Source of the DNA: JANXMY01 sp964251675
GTDB taxonomy: Bacteria > Armatimonadota > Armatimonadia > Armatimonadales > Capsulimonadaceae
NCBI GenBank assembly: GCA_964251675.1
Contig: CAXUKS010000021.1
Span: 1-64,000 of the forward strand
DNA: 64,000 nucleotides
Reading direction: 5' to 3'
Shown here: positions 35,478 to 44,514 of the stretch, piece after piece
How the letters are laid out: the number at the start of each line of letters is the position of its first letter
Numbering within the stretch: position 1 is the first letter of the stretch
The notes under the pieces: generated by a model
Database searches by the model: none
What the model was told of the DNA's origin: nothing
What the model saw: the letters and a program-made list of their open reading frames with translations, nothing else
Program-made: the position numbers and the translations under genes

Positions 35478-36264
35478 GCGGATAGAGCCTGAATCGACAG
35501 AGCCTGAGTCGTTTGGCCCGGTGACCCCATTTTACGATGCGCTGATGGTGGGCGTTCCGTACCGGGCGTGGATCGATTACCTGGCCCGGCTGTGGAAGCG
35601 GCATGGCCTGGCCCCGCAAAGCGTGCTGGACCTCGCCTGCGGGACGGGGACGGTGTCACGCCTGCTGACCGGGCGCGGGCTGTCCGTGACGGGTGTGGAC
35701 CTGTCGGCGGGAATGCTGGCCGTCGCCCGCGAACGGTCGGAAACCGCGCATCTGGCAATTCCGCTTTATGAGCAGGACGCCGCCGAGCTGGATTTGGGAG
35801 ACTTGCGCTTTGACGCCGCCGTCTGCCTTTTTGACAGCCTGAATTATATTTTAGACCCCAAGCGCGTTCAAACGGCGCTCCGGCGCGTGTTGGCGCATCT
35901 TGAGCCGGGCGGCGCGTTTATTTTTGACGTCAACACCGAGTACGCGCTGGCCGAGGGAATGTTCAATCAGTCGTGTACCCGCAGGGACGAGCCGCTGCAC
36001 TACCGCTGGCGCTCCCGCTACGACCCTGCGACACGCCTTTGCACCGTCCGCATGAGCTTCTCCTATGATCCCGGCGATGGCGTGCGTCAGCCGTTCACCG
36101 AAGTGCATCGGCAGCGGGCATACCCCAAAGAAGACCTGACAAGCTGGCTGCGGGCGGCAGGCTTCGCCGAGGTGTTTATCTACGATGCCTACTCCACCGA
36201 CCCCCCCCGCAAACGTTCCGACCGGCTGTTCTTTTACGCTGTTAAGGCCGCGTCGCCTGCTTGA
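35461..36264 (+). CDS. Class I SAM-dependent methyltransferase
   Basis: A 267-residue methyltransferase with SAM motif VLDLACGTGTVSRLL, motif II GVDLSAGMLAVARE, motif III FDAAVCLFDSLNYI and VLAHLEPGGAFIFDVN. The N terminus has an EPES-type repeat (RIEPESTEPESF) made by a 15-bp duplication. It overlaps the MFS gene by 17 bp, suggesting one transcript with the P450. Small-molecule or natural-product methylation is the likely role; substrate unknown. A C8 run lies near the 3' end. Confidence 0.88.
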   Translation: MPTKPERIEPESTEPESFGPVTPFYDALMVGVPYRAWIDYLARLWKRHGLAPQSVLDLACGTGTVSRLLTGRGLSVTGVDLSAGMLAVARERSETAHLAIPLYEQDAAELDLGDLRFDAAVCLFDSLNYILDPKRVQTALRRVLAHLEPGGAFIFDVNTEYALAEGMFNQSCTRRDEPLHYRWRSRYDPATRLCTVRMSFSYDPGDGVRQPFTEVHRQRAYPKEDLTSWLRAAGFAEVFIYDAYSTDPPRKRSDRLFFYAVKAASPA

Positions 36265-36300
36265 AGGGAACGCTTGCCCCCGTTTGTGTGTAATAGGTTT

Positions 36301-36798
36301 ATGAACTCAGAAAACAAAACCGCTTCGCTCGTGCTTTGCGCCGCCGCTGTGTGCGCCGTGTCGCTTGCCCCGGTGCGGGCACAGGGGCCAAAGATTGTGT
36401 CCCTGGCGTCCGTGAAAGCCTCTCCGGCCACGGTCGCGCCCGGCGGGCATGGCACCCTCACGGTGACGCTGACTGTGGCCCCCGGCTACCATATCAACGC
36501 GCACACACTGAACGACCCGAGCCTGATCCCAACCTCGCTGACGGCCACGTCCGCCGGGGCTGTCTTTGGAGCCGCCCGTTACCCGGCGGCAAAGACGATC
36601 AAAGTCAGCTACACGCCGAAGCCGATTCTGGTGTATGAGTCCAAAGCGACGATTCTGGTACCGTTCACAATAGCGAAGTCAGCCAAGCACGGTAACAGCG
36701 TGCCGGTGACCGGGACGCTCAGCTTTCAGGGCTGCAATCAATCATCATGCTTTGCCCCGACCTCCCTGCCGATTCGCGCCACGGTGGGGGTAAAATAG
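36301..36798 (+). CDS. Secreted DsbD N-domain-like protein
   Basis: A 165-residue exported protein from ATG 36,301. A signal peptide (LVLCAAAVCAVSLAPVRAQ) leads to an Ig-like fold matching the N-terminal domain of DsbD. Its cysteine pair CNQSSC (in LSFQGCNQSSCFAPT) matches the TCNDHVC pair in the full DsbD encoded directly downstream. It would shuttle reducing equivalents in the periplasm. It lies 4 bp before the DsbD gene and is probably co-transcribed. A standalone copy beside a full one is unusual. Confidence 0.8.
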   Translation: MNSENKTASLVLCAAAVCAVSLAPVRAQGPKIVSLASVKASPATVAPGGHGTLTVTLTVAPGYHINAHTLNDPSLIPTSLTATSAGAVFGAARYPAAKTIKVSYTPKPILVYESKATILVPFTIAKSAKHGNSVPVTGTLSFQGCNQSSCFAPTSLPIRATVGVK

Positions 36799-36802
36799 GG
36801 GC

Positions 36803-39073
36803 ATGATTACTCTGCGACTGCCCCCCTCCTGGCGGCTGCTCCTGCTGGCCGCCCTGATTGCCGGGGCCGTCGGCCTGCTGTCCCTTCCCACGTCTGCCGC
36901 GCCGGTTCCGGCGCACTTCACGGTGTCAGTGACGCCCACGCCCGCCCGTGCCGGGGAAGCGGTCACTGTCACGGTGCAGGCGACCGTGGACCCTGGCTGG
37001 CACATCTATTCGGTCGTCCCGGTCAGTGACGGCCCTTCCGCGACCGAAATCAAAGCCTTTGGCGACGCCGTTCCGCTCGGGCCGACTACGGAAGACGCGC
37101 CCACGAAGCTGTTTGATGCTAATTTTCACCGCGAAGTTAGCTTCCACGAGAAAACCGCCACATTCGAGCGCCGCTTCCGTGTCACTGGGGCAACGCAGGG
37201 CGTGACGCTGCACTATCAGACCTGCAATGACCACGTCTGCCTGCCGCCGACCGACGTTATCCTGCCGCTGTCCGTGCCAATCGCGCCCGGCGCGGCGCGG
37301 GCTGAGTACGCGCCGACACCCACTCCGACCACGACTGCGCCGTCTTCGGGCGGCAAGGCCGCTGGCAGCGGCCTCGGCCTGTTTCTGCTGGCCGCCCTCG
37401 GCGCGGGGCTGGTCGCCCTCGCCACGCCCTGCGTCTTTCCGCTCATTCCCATCACCCTGACCTCGTTTGTCAAACAGGCGGGCGGCGACAAGCGAAAGCT
37501 CGTGCAGCTCTCGGCAGGCTATGCGCTCGGCATTGTGCTTCTGTATGTCGCCCTCGGCGCGATTGTGACGGCCACCGTGGGGGCCACCGGCATCAACAAT
37601 GTCGCGTCCAACCCTTACGTCAACCTCGGCATTTTTATTGCCTTTGTCGTCTTCGCCCTGTCGTTCTTTGAGACCATTCAGCTCACGCTCCCCGCCAACC
37701 TGTCCGCCCTGCAAAGTACGGCCAAGCAGCACGGCGGGCTGGTGGGGATCGGTCTGCTGGGTATCACCTTCGTGCTGGCGTCGTTTACCTGCACCGCCCC
37801 GTTTGTGGGGACTCTCTTAGTGGCCGCCGCCGGGGGGGAACGCTTCCGGCCCCTGCTCGGCACGCTGGTGTTCGCGCTGGCGTTCGTGTCGCCGTTTCTG
37901 GTGTTCGCCCTGTTCCCGCAGTGGATCGCCCGCATTCCGAAAGGCGGCTTGTGGCTGGCGCGGGTGAAGGCGACGCTGGGCTTTGTGGAGCTGGCGGCTG
38001 CGCTGAAGTTTTTGTCCAATGCCGATCAGGTCTGGAACTGGCAGATTCTCACTGGCCCGGTGCTTCTCGCGGCATGGGCGATTTTATTCTTCTGCGCCGC
38101 GCTGTACCTGTGGGGCACGCTCAAATTAGGGGTGGCGGGGGAGCTGGAACAGCCGGGCGCAAAAGTGCCGCCGGTGCGGGCGGGCTGGGCGGCGCTGTTT
38201 GTGGTGCTGGCCGGGTACTGCTTCTGGGGCCTTTCGGGGCGGGCGACGCCGCTGCTGGCCGCCTTCCTGCCGCCGACAGGCTACGGCACGGCTTCCGGCT
38301 CCGGCTCAGAAGACGGCCTGATCTGGCTGTCTGATTACGGGGCGGCGCTGAAACAGGCCAAAGCCGAAGGCAAGCTGCTGTTTATCGACTTCACGGGCGT
38401 GACGTGTACGAACTGCCGCTGGAACGAGAAAAACGTGTTTCCAAAGTCAGCGGTCAAAGACGCGCTGGCTAATTTCGTCCGCGTGCGCCTCTACACGGAC
38501 CGTCCGGGGGACGCGGCCAATCAGAAACTGCAGCTCACCAAATTCGGCGATGTGGCCCTGCCGCTGTACGGCGTTGTGAACCCGGCGACGGAAGCCGTGG
38601 TGAACAAATACGCCGGAACCATCACGGATGCCCCCGACTTCACCCGGTTTCTGACCACCGCGCATCAGTCCGCCGGTGTGGCGCCCGCGCTCGTTCCGGC
38701 AGCTTCTGCCCTTGCGCCCTGGGCGATCTACTCCCCGGCGTCCCTTGTGGCGGCACAGGCGGCGGGCAAACCGATTATTGTAGACTTCACGGCGGACTGG
38801 TGCGTCAATTGCAAAGAGATCGAGCATGACGTGTTTGAGAACCCCGCTGTGGCTCCTGGCCTTGCCGCCAATTTCACGACCCTGCGCTCGGATTTGACCA
38901 AGTGGAGCAGCCCCGGTCCCGCCGCGCTGGAAAAGCAGTACGGGATTGCCAGCCTGCCGACGATTATTCTGCTGAAGCCCGACGGCACGGAAATTAAGAC
39001 TCTGCGGATTACCGGGCGGCTGTCCGTCGCCGATTTCCAGAACCGTATGAAGCAGGCTCAGGCAGCTAAATAA
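36803..39073 (+). CDS. dsbD: DsbD-type thiol:disulfide interchange protein with two thioredoxin domains
   Basis: A 756-residue membrane reductase. Signal peptide, nDsbD domain (~30-160, pair TCNDHVC), an eight-helix transmembrane domain (~195-500, with LVALATPCVFPLIPITLTSF and FTCTAPFVGTLLVA carrying the membrane cysteines), then two C-terminal thioredoxin domains. The first has CTNC near residue 535 (FIDFTGVTCTNCRWNEKNVF). The second has CVNC near residue 666 (VDFTADWCVNCKEIEHDVF). Standard DsbD has only one such domain. It passes electrons from cytoplasmic thioredoxin to the periplasm. ATG 36,803 is 4 bp after the previous gene; the caspase-like gene follows 2 bp later. Confidence 0.92.
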   Translation: MITLRLPPSWRLLLLAALIAGAVGLLSLPTSAAPVPAHFTVSVTPTPARAGEAVTVTVQATVDPGWHIYSVVPVSDGPSATEIKAFGDAVPLGPTTEDAPTKLFDANFHREVSFHEKTATFERRFRVTGATQGVTLHYQTCNDHVCLPPTDVILPLSVPIAPGAARAEYAPTPTPTTTAPSSGGKAAGSGLGLFLLAALGAGLVALATPCVFPLIPITLTSFVKQAGGDKRKLVQLSAGYALGIVLLYVALGAIVTATVGATGINNVASNPYVNLGIFIAFVVFALSFFETIQLTLPANLSALQSTAKQHGGLVGIGLLGITFVLASFTCTAPFVGTLLVAAAGGERFRPLLGTLVFALAFVSPFLVFALFPQWIARIPKGGLWLARVKATLGFVELAAALKFLSNADQVWNWQILTGPVLLAAWAILFFCAALYLWGTLKLGVAGELEQPGAKVPPVRAGWAALFVVLAGYCFWGLSGRATPLLAAFLPPTGYGTASGSGSEDGLIWLSDYGAALKQAKAEGKLLFIDFTGVTCTNCRWNEKNVFPKSAVKDALANFVRVRLYTDRPGDAANQKLQLTKFGDVALPLYGVVNPATEAVVNKYAGTITDAPDFTRFLTTAHQSAGVAPALVPAASALAPWAIYSPASLVAAQAAGKPIIVDFTADWCVNCKEIEHDVFENPAVAPGLAANFTTLRSDLTKWSSPGPAALEKQYGIASLPTIILLKPDGTEIKTLRITGRLSVADFQNRMKQAQAAK

Positions 39074-39075
39074 CT

Positions 39076-40305
39076 ATGGACCCCATTTACAAAACAATCA
39101 GCCTCTCCGCTCTTGCCTTCGCACTGCTTGCCGCTTACGGTCCGGGGCGGGCGGCCCCGCCGGTCAAGCCAGCGGCTCCCGCCGCCGCGCCGCGTGTGCT
39201 CATACTGAGCGGTGGCCCGGACCTCAAGCACAACCAAGTTGCCATTGAAAGCAATGTCCGCTATCTGGCCCGCCTCCTGCCGCCAGAGGCGACGGCGCGG
39301 GTGCTGTTCACGGATGGCAGCCGCACGACCAGGAACGTGCTGTATGAAGATGTACGGGGCCGAGAGAAATATCGCATCCCACAATTACCCCGGCTGGATG
39401 GGCCAAACACGCTGCCGCAGATCAAAGCCGAGTTTCAGACCCTGGCGGCTGGCCCGGCAGACCGGCCCGTGCTGCTGTATGTGACCGGGCACGGCAGCCC
39501 CAGCCGCGAAACACTGGACAACAACGCGTTTGATCTCTGGGACAACGGCGACCTGAGTGTCCGTGAGCTGGCCGCACAGATGAAAACCTTGCCTGTTTCT
39601 ACGCCCGTGACAGCCGTTATGGTCCAGTGCTTTTCAGGAAGCTTCGGCAATCTGCTGTTTGAAAACGGCAGCCCGAAAGCCCCGATGACGGGCCGCGATT
39701 TCTGCGGCTTCTTCGCCAGCATCTCTGCGCGTCCCGCCGCTGGCTGCACGCCCGCCGTCAACGAGGCCGATTACCACGATTTCACCGGCTACTTTTTCAG
39801 CGCCCTCAGCGGTGTGTCCCGCGTCGGCCAGCGTGTGACCGGGGCCGACTACAACCATGACCGCCGGGTCGGCATGGACGAGGCGTTCGCGTACTCGCTC
39901 ATCCACGATGATTCGATTGACACGCCGGTCTGCACGTCGGACGTATTTCTGCGCCGGTTCGTGCCGGAGGCGGACGATGCCTGGGCCAAGACAGGCTGGA
40001 CCGACATCCGCGCCTGGGCGGCACCCGCTCAGAAAGCGGCGCTGGATGGCCTGTCGTCCGACCTCGCGCTGAAAGGCGATGGGCGGCTGGCGGAGAGCTA
40101 CGCGGCGTTCCGCAAAATCCGCCTGGACGCCGAAGACCTGCCCACGGTGCATTTGATCCGTTTGGTGCGGCTGGCCCATACGGTGATTTTGGCCCGCCGC
40201 CTGCTGACCTCAGACGCCCCTGCCGACGTGCCGGTCAAAGCCCGCTACCTGCGGCTGACGACGCTCGAAGCGGGAAGTTATTTGCATCTCCCCGCCCTTC
40301 CTTGA
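39076..40305 (+). CDS. Secreted caspase-like (clan CD) peptidase
   Basis: A 409-residue protein with an N-terminal signal peptide (ISLSALAFALLAAYGPGRA) and a caspase-haemoglobinase fold. Strand 1 is PRVLILSGG, the catalytic histidine lies in LLYVTGHGSP (GHGS) and the cysteine in AVMVQCFSGSFGN. Both dyad residues are present, so it may be an active cysteine peptidase of clan CD (C13/C14-like) working outside the cytoplasm. A C-terminal helical region (~290-400) is of unknown role. It starts 2 bp after dsbD, so the disulfide machinery may serve it. The stop codon lies within a 40-bp inverted-repeat arm (40,293-40,332), so the last residues are repeat-derived. Confidence 0.75.
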   Translation: MDPIYKTISLSALAFALLAAYGPGRAAPPVKPAAPAAAPRVLILSGGPDLKHNQVAIESNVRYLARLLPPEATARVLFTDGSRTTRNVLYEDVRGREKYRIPQLPRLDGPNTLPQIKAEFQTLAAGPADRPVLLYVTGHGSPSRETLDNNAFDLWDNGDLSVRELAAQMKTLPVSTPVTAVMVQCFSGSFGNLLFENGSPKAPMTGRDFCGFFASISARPAAGCTPAVNEADYHDFTGYFFSALSGVSRVGQRVTGADYNHDRRVGMDEAFAYSLIHDDSIDTPVCTSDVFLRRFVPEADDAWAKTGWTDIRAWAAPAQKAALDGLSSDLALKGDGRLAESYAAFRKIRLDAEDLPTVHLIRLVRLAHTVILARRLLTSDAPADVPVKARYLRLTTLEAGSYLHLPALP

Positions 40306-40434
40306 CCTCCCCCGGCCCCTCCTCCAGAGGGGGGACAGAACAGGAACAGAGGGGGACAGAATAGGAAACGGCCCAGACGGGTCTTGTCCTCACTCCCCTC
40401 TGGAGGAGGGGCCGGGGGAGGTCAAGGAAGGGCG
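40293..40434. repeat. Perfect 40-bp inverted repeat
   Basis: Arms at 40,293-40,332 and 40,395-40,434 are exact reverse complements. The 62-bp spacer carries GACAGAACAGGAACAGAG and GACAGAATAGGAAACGG, related to the spacer of the inverted repeat at 5,720-5,902. The left arm contains the stop codon of the caspase-like gene. No transposase is nearby. Confidence 0.9.
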
Positions 40435-40443
40435 ATGGGACAT

Positions 40444-40488
40444 AAAAAAGCCCCTGCTGTCACAGCAGTGTGACAGCAGGGGCTTTTC
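40444..40488. terminator. Bidirectional terminator
   Basis: AAAAGCCCCTGCTGTCACA pairs perfectly with TGTGACAGCAGGGGCTTTT around a short loop. A and T runs on both sides allow use by the plus-strand DsbD/caspase unit and the convergent minus-strand small gene. Confidence 0.9.
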
Positions 40489-40503
40489 GAATTACTTGCC
40501 ACA

Positions 40504-40689
40504 CTACTTGGCGGCGGCTTCGTGCCGCTGCAGGGCAAGTTCGGCGCGGCGCAGACGCTCACGGATTTCCTCGGAGCTGTCCGAGGTGGAAGCGTGGCGC
40601 AGGTGCTCGTGAACTTCCTTCAAGTGCTGGTGCTGCTGATCCAGCGTCTGATCTTCGACTTTGTCGGCGGTGATGTTCTGAGTGGACAT
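40504..40689 (-). CDS. Small helical protein (61 aa)
   Basis: A 61-residue hydrophilic, helical protein rich in Gln, His and Glu (DQTLDQQHQHLKEVHEHLRH; EIRERLRRAELALQRHEAA). No family recognised. ATG 40,689 has GGAGGG close by, and it ends at the strong bidirectional terminator, so it is probably expressed. It lies 39 bp downstream of pepF and may share that transcript. Confidence 0.6.
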   Translation of the reverse strand: MSTQNITADKVEDQTLDQQHQHLKEVHEHLRHASTSDSSEEIRERLRRAELALQRHEAAAK

Positions 40690-40728
40690 GATACCCTCCT
40701 CTTTGAGTTATCTTCCTAGATATACCCG

Positions 40729-42507
40729 TTAGCCGAGCGTTTCAAACGAATCGATCAGCGCCGAAACGACGGCGAAGCCGCCGCGCCAGAAGGCGGGGTC
40801 GTCCAAATCCACGCCGACTATTTTGGCGAGGGTGTGCGGCGTGTCCCTGCCCCCGGCGCTCAGCAGGGTCAAATACTGCTCGGCAAACGCTGACCCCTGC
40901 TCCTGCGACTTGCGGTATAGGGACAGCGCAAACAGCTCGCCGAACGTGTACGGATAGGAATAGAACGGCGAGCCGTAGAAGTGGGGAATGTAGCTCCATG
41001 ACAGCGGCATCCGCTCGGACATTTCCAGCGCGTCGCCGTACAGCGCGGCCATCTCGCCGCGCCAGTGCTCCGAAATCTGCTCCGGGGTCAGCTCGCCCCC
41101 GGTGCGCCGCTGCCGGTGCAGCGTTTTTTCCAGCCGGTAGCGGCCTGTGGTGGACATGGTGCCGACGACGCTGTCCAGTTTATCGGCCAGCATCGCCCGC
41201 TGGGTTTCTGGGGAGGCTCCGGTGCGGAGCTTGTCAAAAACCAGCATTTCCCCGAACAGGCTTGCCACTTCCGCCATCGGCAGCGTGCCGAACATATTGA
41301 AATAGAGCTGTCTGCGAGACAGCATTCCGTGGACGCCGTGGCCCATTTCATGCGCCAGGGTCATCACATGGGGCAGGCGGCCCAGAAAATTGGTGAAGAT
41401 ATAGGGGTGCGTGTCCGGGGTCGAGTAGGAGCAGTACGCGCCGCCCTGCTTGCCGGGGCGCGGGGAGGCATCAATCCAGCGTTTCTCAAAAAACTCCGTC
41501 GCCAAATCGCGCAGGGTGGGGGAGAAGGCCCCAAAGGCATCCAGCACAATCGTCTGCGCCTCGGCAAAGGTGAACGCTTCATCGGTTCCCGGCAGCGGGG
41601 CGTACAGGTCATAATCTTTAAGCGTGTCCAGCCCCATCGCCTTTTGTTTCAGCGCATAGTAGCGGTGTGCCAGCGGGTAATGCTTCACCGTCACATCCGT
41701 GACCAGTTCCACTGTGGCGCGGGACAGTTCGTCGCGGCGAAAGCCGGTTTCCTCGGGCGTGTCGTAGTGCCGGATTTCATCGGACACGGCCTTGTCCTGC
41801 ATCAGCGTATTGAGGATAAACGTCAGCGTTTTCAAGTTCGGCGTCGCGCCCGCCACAAACGCCTCCGCCGCCGCCTGCCGCACAGCGCGGTCAGGCGATG
41901 AATACAGGGCGGTCAACTGCGGCTGATTGAGTTCCGGCGTCGTGCCGTCGGGCAGATGGGGCTGGAACACGGTCCGGGCGCGGACTTCCGTGCCAAGCCG
42001 CACAAAGGCGCGGGGTCCAGTCTCCGAGAACCGCGCCAGCAGGGTTTCCTCCACCTCGGAAAGCTGATGCGGTCGCCCCAGCCGGACCTGCGTGATATAG
42101 TGTTTGTAGTCCGAGAGAGCCGGGTCCGCGAGAAGCGGCTGAATGATCTCGTCGGCGATGTGCGCTAGTTCTAAGCGAAAGAAAACCAGCGGCAGGCCAA
42201 GCCGCGTGGTTTCCTCGCCAATGCGCGTCATCAGCGCCCCGCGTGCCGCATCGCTTGTGTCGGTGGAATAGGCCAGCCGTGCATACATCCCCGGCTTGCC
42301 CGCCTCCATCCACAGTGCCTCGTAGTCCTGAATGGCTTTGAGCAGCGTCTGAGCGGTCAGGTCCGGGCTGTCAATTTGGCCCACGTAAGTGTCTGCAAAC
42401 GCACGGGCGCGAGCAGCGGCCTCGGCCAGCGTGGCATCAATTTTCGGGTCATCCGGTCCGGCGAACAGGTCGCTCAGGTCCCAGGCAATTTCTTCTGTGT
42501 TTGGCAT
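40729..42507 (-). CDS. pepF: Oligoendopeptidase F (M3 metallopeptidase)
   Basis: A 592-residue cytoplasmic zinc peptidase of the M3B family. The zinc motif HEMGH is near residue 388 (TLAHEMGHGVHGML), with the downstream glutamate in MAEVASLFGEMLVF. The N-terminal part (WDLSDLFAGPDDPKI; RLAYSTDTSDAARGAL) is typical of PepF. It cleaves short oligopeptides. Its stop lies 39 bp before the small helical gene, and its start is 2 bp after coaBC, so they form one transcript from gmk onward. Confidence 0.95.
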   Translation of the reverse strand: MPNTEEIAWDLSDLFAGPDDPKIDATLAEAAARARAFADTYVGQIDSPDLTAQTLLKAIQDYEALWMEAGKPGMYARLAYSTDTSDAARGALMTRIGEETTRLGLPLVFFRLELAHIADEIIQPLLADPALSDYKHYITQVRLGRPHQLSEVEETLLARFSETGPRAFVRLGTEVRARTVFQPHLPDGTTPELNQPQLTALYSSPDRAVRQAAAEAFVAGATPNLKTLTFILNTLMQDKAVSDEIRHYDTPEETGFRRDELSRATVELVTDVTVKHYPLAHRYYALKQKAMGLDTLKDYDLYAPLPGTDEAFTFAEAQTIVLDAFGAFSPTLRDLATEFFEKRWIDASPRPGKQGGAYCSYSTPDTHPYIFTNFLGRLPHVMTLAHEMGHGVHGMLSRRQLYFNMFGTLPMAEVASLFGEMLVFDKLRTGASPETQRAMLADKLDSVVGTMSTTGRYRLEKTLHRQRRTGGELTPEQISEHWRGEMAALYGDALEMSERMPLSWSYIPHFYGSPFYSYPYTFGELFALSLYRKSQEQGSAFAEQYLTLLSAGGRDTPHTLAKIVGVDLDDPAFWRGGFAVVSALIDSFETLG

Positions 42508-42509
42508 AA

Positions 42510-43706
42510 TTATTTTTCCGAAAGCGTGTCCAGCAGCCGTTCGGCCACTTCGCGCTTGGTCAGCAGGGGCAGGGCGATTTCCGCGCCGCCGCGCCCCAGC
42601 AGGGTGACAATGTTGGTGTCGCCGTCGAAGCCCGCGCCTTCCTGCGTCACGTCGTTGGCGACAATCCAGTCCAAATTCTTGGCTTCTAACTTTTGCCGGG
42701 CGTGCGCCGTTACGGCGTCGGTCTCGGCGGCGAAGCCGACCAGGGTTTGACCGGAGCGCTTGCGCTGTCCGAGTTGGGCCAGAATGTCATCGTTGGCCGC
42801 CAGCGGCAGAGCCATCTCGCGGGCCGTCTCGCTCTTCTTCATCTTCTGCGCGGCGGCCTCGGCGGGCCGATAATCGGACACGGCGGCGGCGGCAATAATC
42901 ACATCGGCGGTCTCAGCGCGGGGCAGGACGGCGTCCCGCATCTGTGCGGCGGTTTCGACCCGCACAAACTCGACGCCGCCCGGCGCAGGCAGGGCGGTCG
43001 GACCGGACACCAGTGTGACCGTTGCCCCCCGCAGACGCGCCGCCTCGGCGACGGCGTAGCCCATCTTGCCCGAGGAGCGGTTGGAGAGGTAGCGCACGGG
43101 ATCGATTGGCTCGCGGGTCGGTCCGGCGGTGATGAGAACGCGCTTCCCGGTCCACGAGTCGCCCCGTGCCAGCAGGACGTGAATGGCATTGAAAATGGTC
43201 GGCACGTCCGCCATGCGCCCCACGCCCTCGGTGCGGCAGGCGAGGCGCCCCGTGGTCGGCTCAACAAAGTAACAGCCGTAATCGCGCAGGGCCGCGAGGT
43301 TCGCCTGCGTCGCCGGGTGGTTCCACATCCCCGTGTTCATGCCGGGAGCCAGCAAAATCGGCGCGGGGCAGGCCATCGCCGCCGCCGTCAGCATATCGTC
43401 GGCGAGGCCATGCGCCAGCCGGGCGATGACGTTCATCGACGCCGGGACAATGGCGAACACGTCGCAATGGCGGGCCAGCCAGATGTGGGCGATCTCGCCG
43501 GGGAATGGCTCCTCAAAGGTGTCGGTGGGGCAGGGGTGGTGGGTCAGGGCGCGAAGCGTGGCCGGCTGCAAAAACCGCGCCGCGCCCGCCGTGATGACGG
43601 GGTAGACTTCCACGCCGCTTTTGACAAGCTGCGAGGCCAGATCGGCGGCTTTGTAGGCGGCCACGGAGCCGGAGACGCCCAGAACCACGCGCTTGGGGTC
43701 ACTCAT
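42510..43706 (-). CDS. coaBC: CoaBC: phosphopantothenoylcysteine decarboxylase/phosphopantothenate-cysteine ligase
   Basis: A 398-residue bifunctional coenzyme A enzyme. CoaC domain (~1-180): VVLGVSGSVAAYKAADLA, flavin-site LAPGMNTGMWNHPATQ, and GRLACRTEGVGRM with the conserved cysteine. CoaB domain (~185-398): VLITAGPTREPIDPVRYLSN, SSGKMGYAVAEAARLRGATV, AAVSDYRPAEAA and a nucleotide site further on. It turns 4'-phosphopantothenate into 4'-phosphopantetheine. It lies 5 bp after gmk, a pairing common in many bacteria (gmk-[rpoZ]-coaBC; rpoZ is absent here). Confidence 0.96.
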   Translation of the reverse strand: MSDPKRVVLGVSGSVAAYKAADLASQLVKSGVEVYPVITAGAARFLQPATLRALTHHPCPTDTFEEPFPGEIAHIWLARHCDVFAIVPASMNVIARLAHGLADDMLTAAAMACPAPILLAPGMNTGMWNHPATQANLAALRDYGCYFVEPTTGRLACRTEGVGRMADVPTIFNAIHVLLARGDSWTGKRVLITAGPTREPIDPVRYLSNRSSGKMGYAVAEAARLRGATVTLVSGPTALPAPGGVEFVRVETAAQMRDAVLPRAETADVIIAAAAVSDYRPAEAAAQKMKKSETAREMALPLAANDDILAQLGQRKRSGQTLVGFAAETDAVTAHARQKLEAKNLDWIVANDVTQEGAGFDGDTNIVTLLGRGGAEIALPLLTKREVAERLLDTLSEK

Positions 43707-43711
43707 AACGG

Positions 43712-44383
43712 TTACTCATCGTCTCGCGCCTTCACAATGCGGCAATGCTCGGCGCGGATGATGGCCCGGATGGTGTCTACGGCCTCGTCCACGGAGTCAT
43801 TGGTGACGGCGTAATCATAATGCCGCCGCTGGGCCATCTCGCGGCGGGCGTTCAGCAGGCGGCGGGCGATCTCGTCGTCGTTCTCGGTGGCCCGTCCGCG
43901 CAGGCGGCGCTCTAATTCTTCCAGCGACGGCGGCTGCAAAAAGACCAGCACGGCATCGGGCATCTTTTGTTTAACGGCCCGGCCTCCCTGCACGTCAATC
44001 TTCAAAATTACATCGGTTCCCGCCGCCCGTTCCTGCGCGACATAGGCGCGGGGCGTCCCGTAATAGTTGCCGTGGACTTCGGCATATTCCAGCAGGGCAT
44101 CTTGGGCCACCAGCGCATTGAACTCGGTGGCGCTGACAAAGCTGTAGTCGATGCCGTTCCGCTCCAAAGGGCGCGGCGGGCGGGTGGTGGTGGTGACACA
44201 TTTGCGGAGCGGGGCGTGCAGGGCGGGGTCGTCACAGGACAGAAGCGCATCCAGCACGGTGTCTTTGCCGACGGCGGACGGGCCGGAGACGACCAGGAGC
44301 AGGCCACCCCGGTCGGATACCTCGTCGCCCACGCGGGTGGACGGCTCCGGCAAAGCAATGGCGGAAATTAGAGGGGTAATCAC
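43712..44383 (-). CDS. gmk: Guanylate kinase
   Basis: A guanylate kinase that phosphorylates GMP to GDP. P-loop SGPSAVGKDTVLDALL; the GMP-binding segment (CVTTTTRPPRPLERNGIDYSF) and YAEVHGNYYGTP are intact, followed by VILKIDVQGGRAVKQ and VFLQPPSLEELERRL. The open frame reaches 44,428, but a promoter (TGCTATACT) lies inside that extension. GTG 44,383, six bases after the -10 box, therefore gives a leaderless transcript and 223 residues. About 25 residues precede the usual start of the fold. Confidence 0.93.
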   Translation of the reverse strand: MITPLISAIALPEPSTRVGDEVSDRGGLLLVVSGPSAVGKDTVLDALLSCDDPALHAPLRKCVTTTTRPPRPLERNGIDYSFVSATEFNALVAQDALLEYAEVHGNYYGTPRAYVAQERAAGTDVILKIDVQGGRAVKQKMPDAVLVFLQPPSLEELERRLRGRATENDDEIARRLLNARREMAQRRHYDYAVTNDSVDEAVDTIRAIIRAEHCRIVKARDDE

Positions 44384-44389
44384 ACACAG

Positions 44390-44398
44390 AGTATAGCA
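44390..44398 (-). promoter_or_regulatory. Leaderless promoter of gmk-coaBC-pepF
   Basis: On the minus strand TGCTATACT ends six bases before GTG 44,383, so transcription would begin at or next to the start codon. The same nine bases and spacing precede pdxT. Confidence 0.65.
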
Positions 44399-44514
44399 CA
44401 AAATGTGCCTGCTGCCTCCACCGGCCACAGTGTTTTACTTTTACTCCACGCAAGACGGGGATAGGGTACAATTCCCCACAGTCACGGCAGGAAAGGCGGA
44501 TATGACTGGTGAAT

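Noticed and set aside
42693..43814. 373-residue plus-strand frame
   Set aside because: Antisense of coaBC and the end of gmk; Gly/Arg/His-rich shadow.
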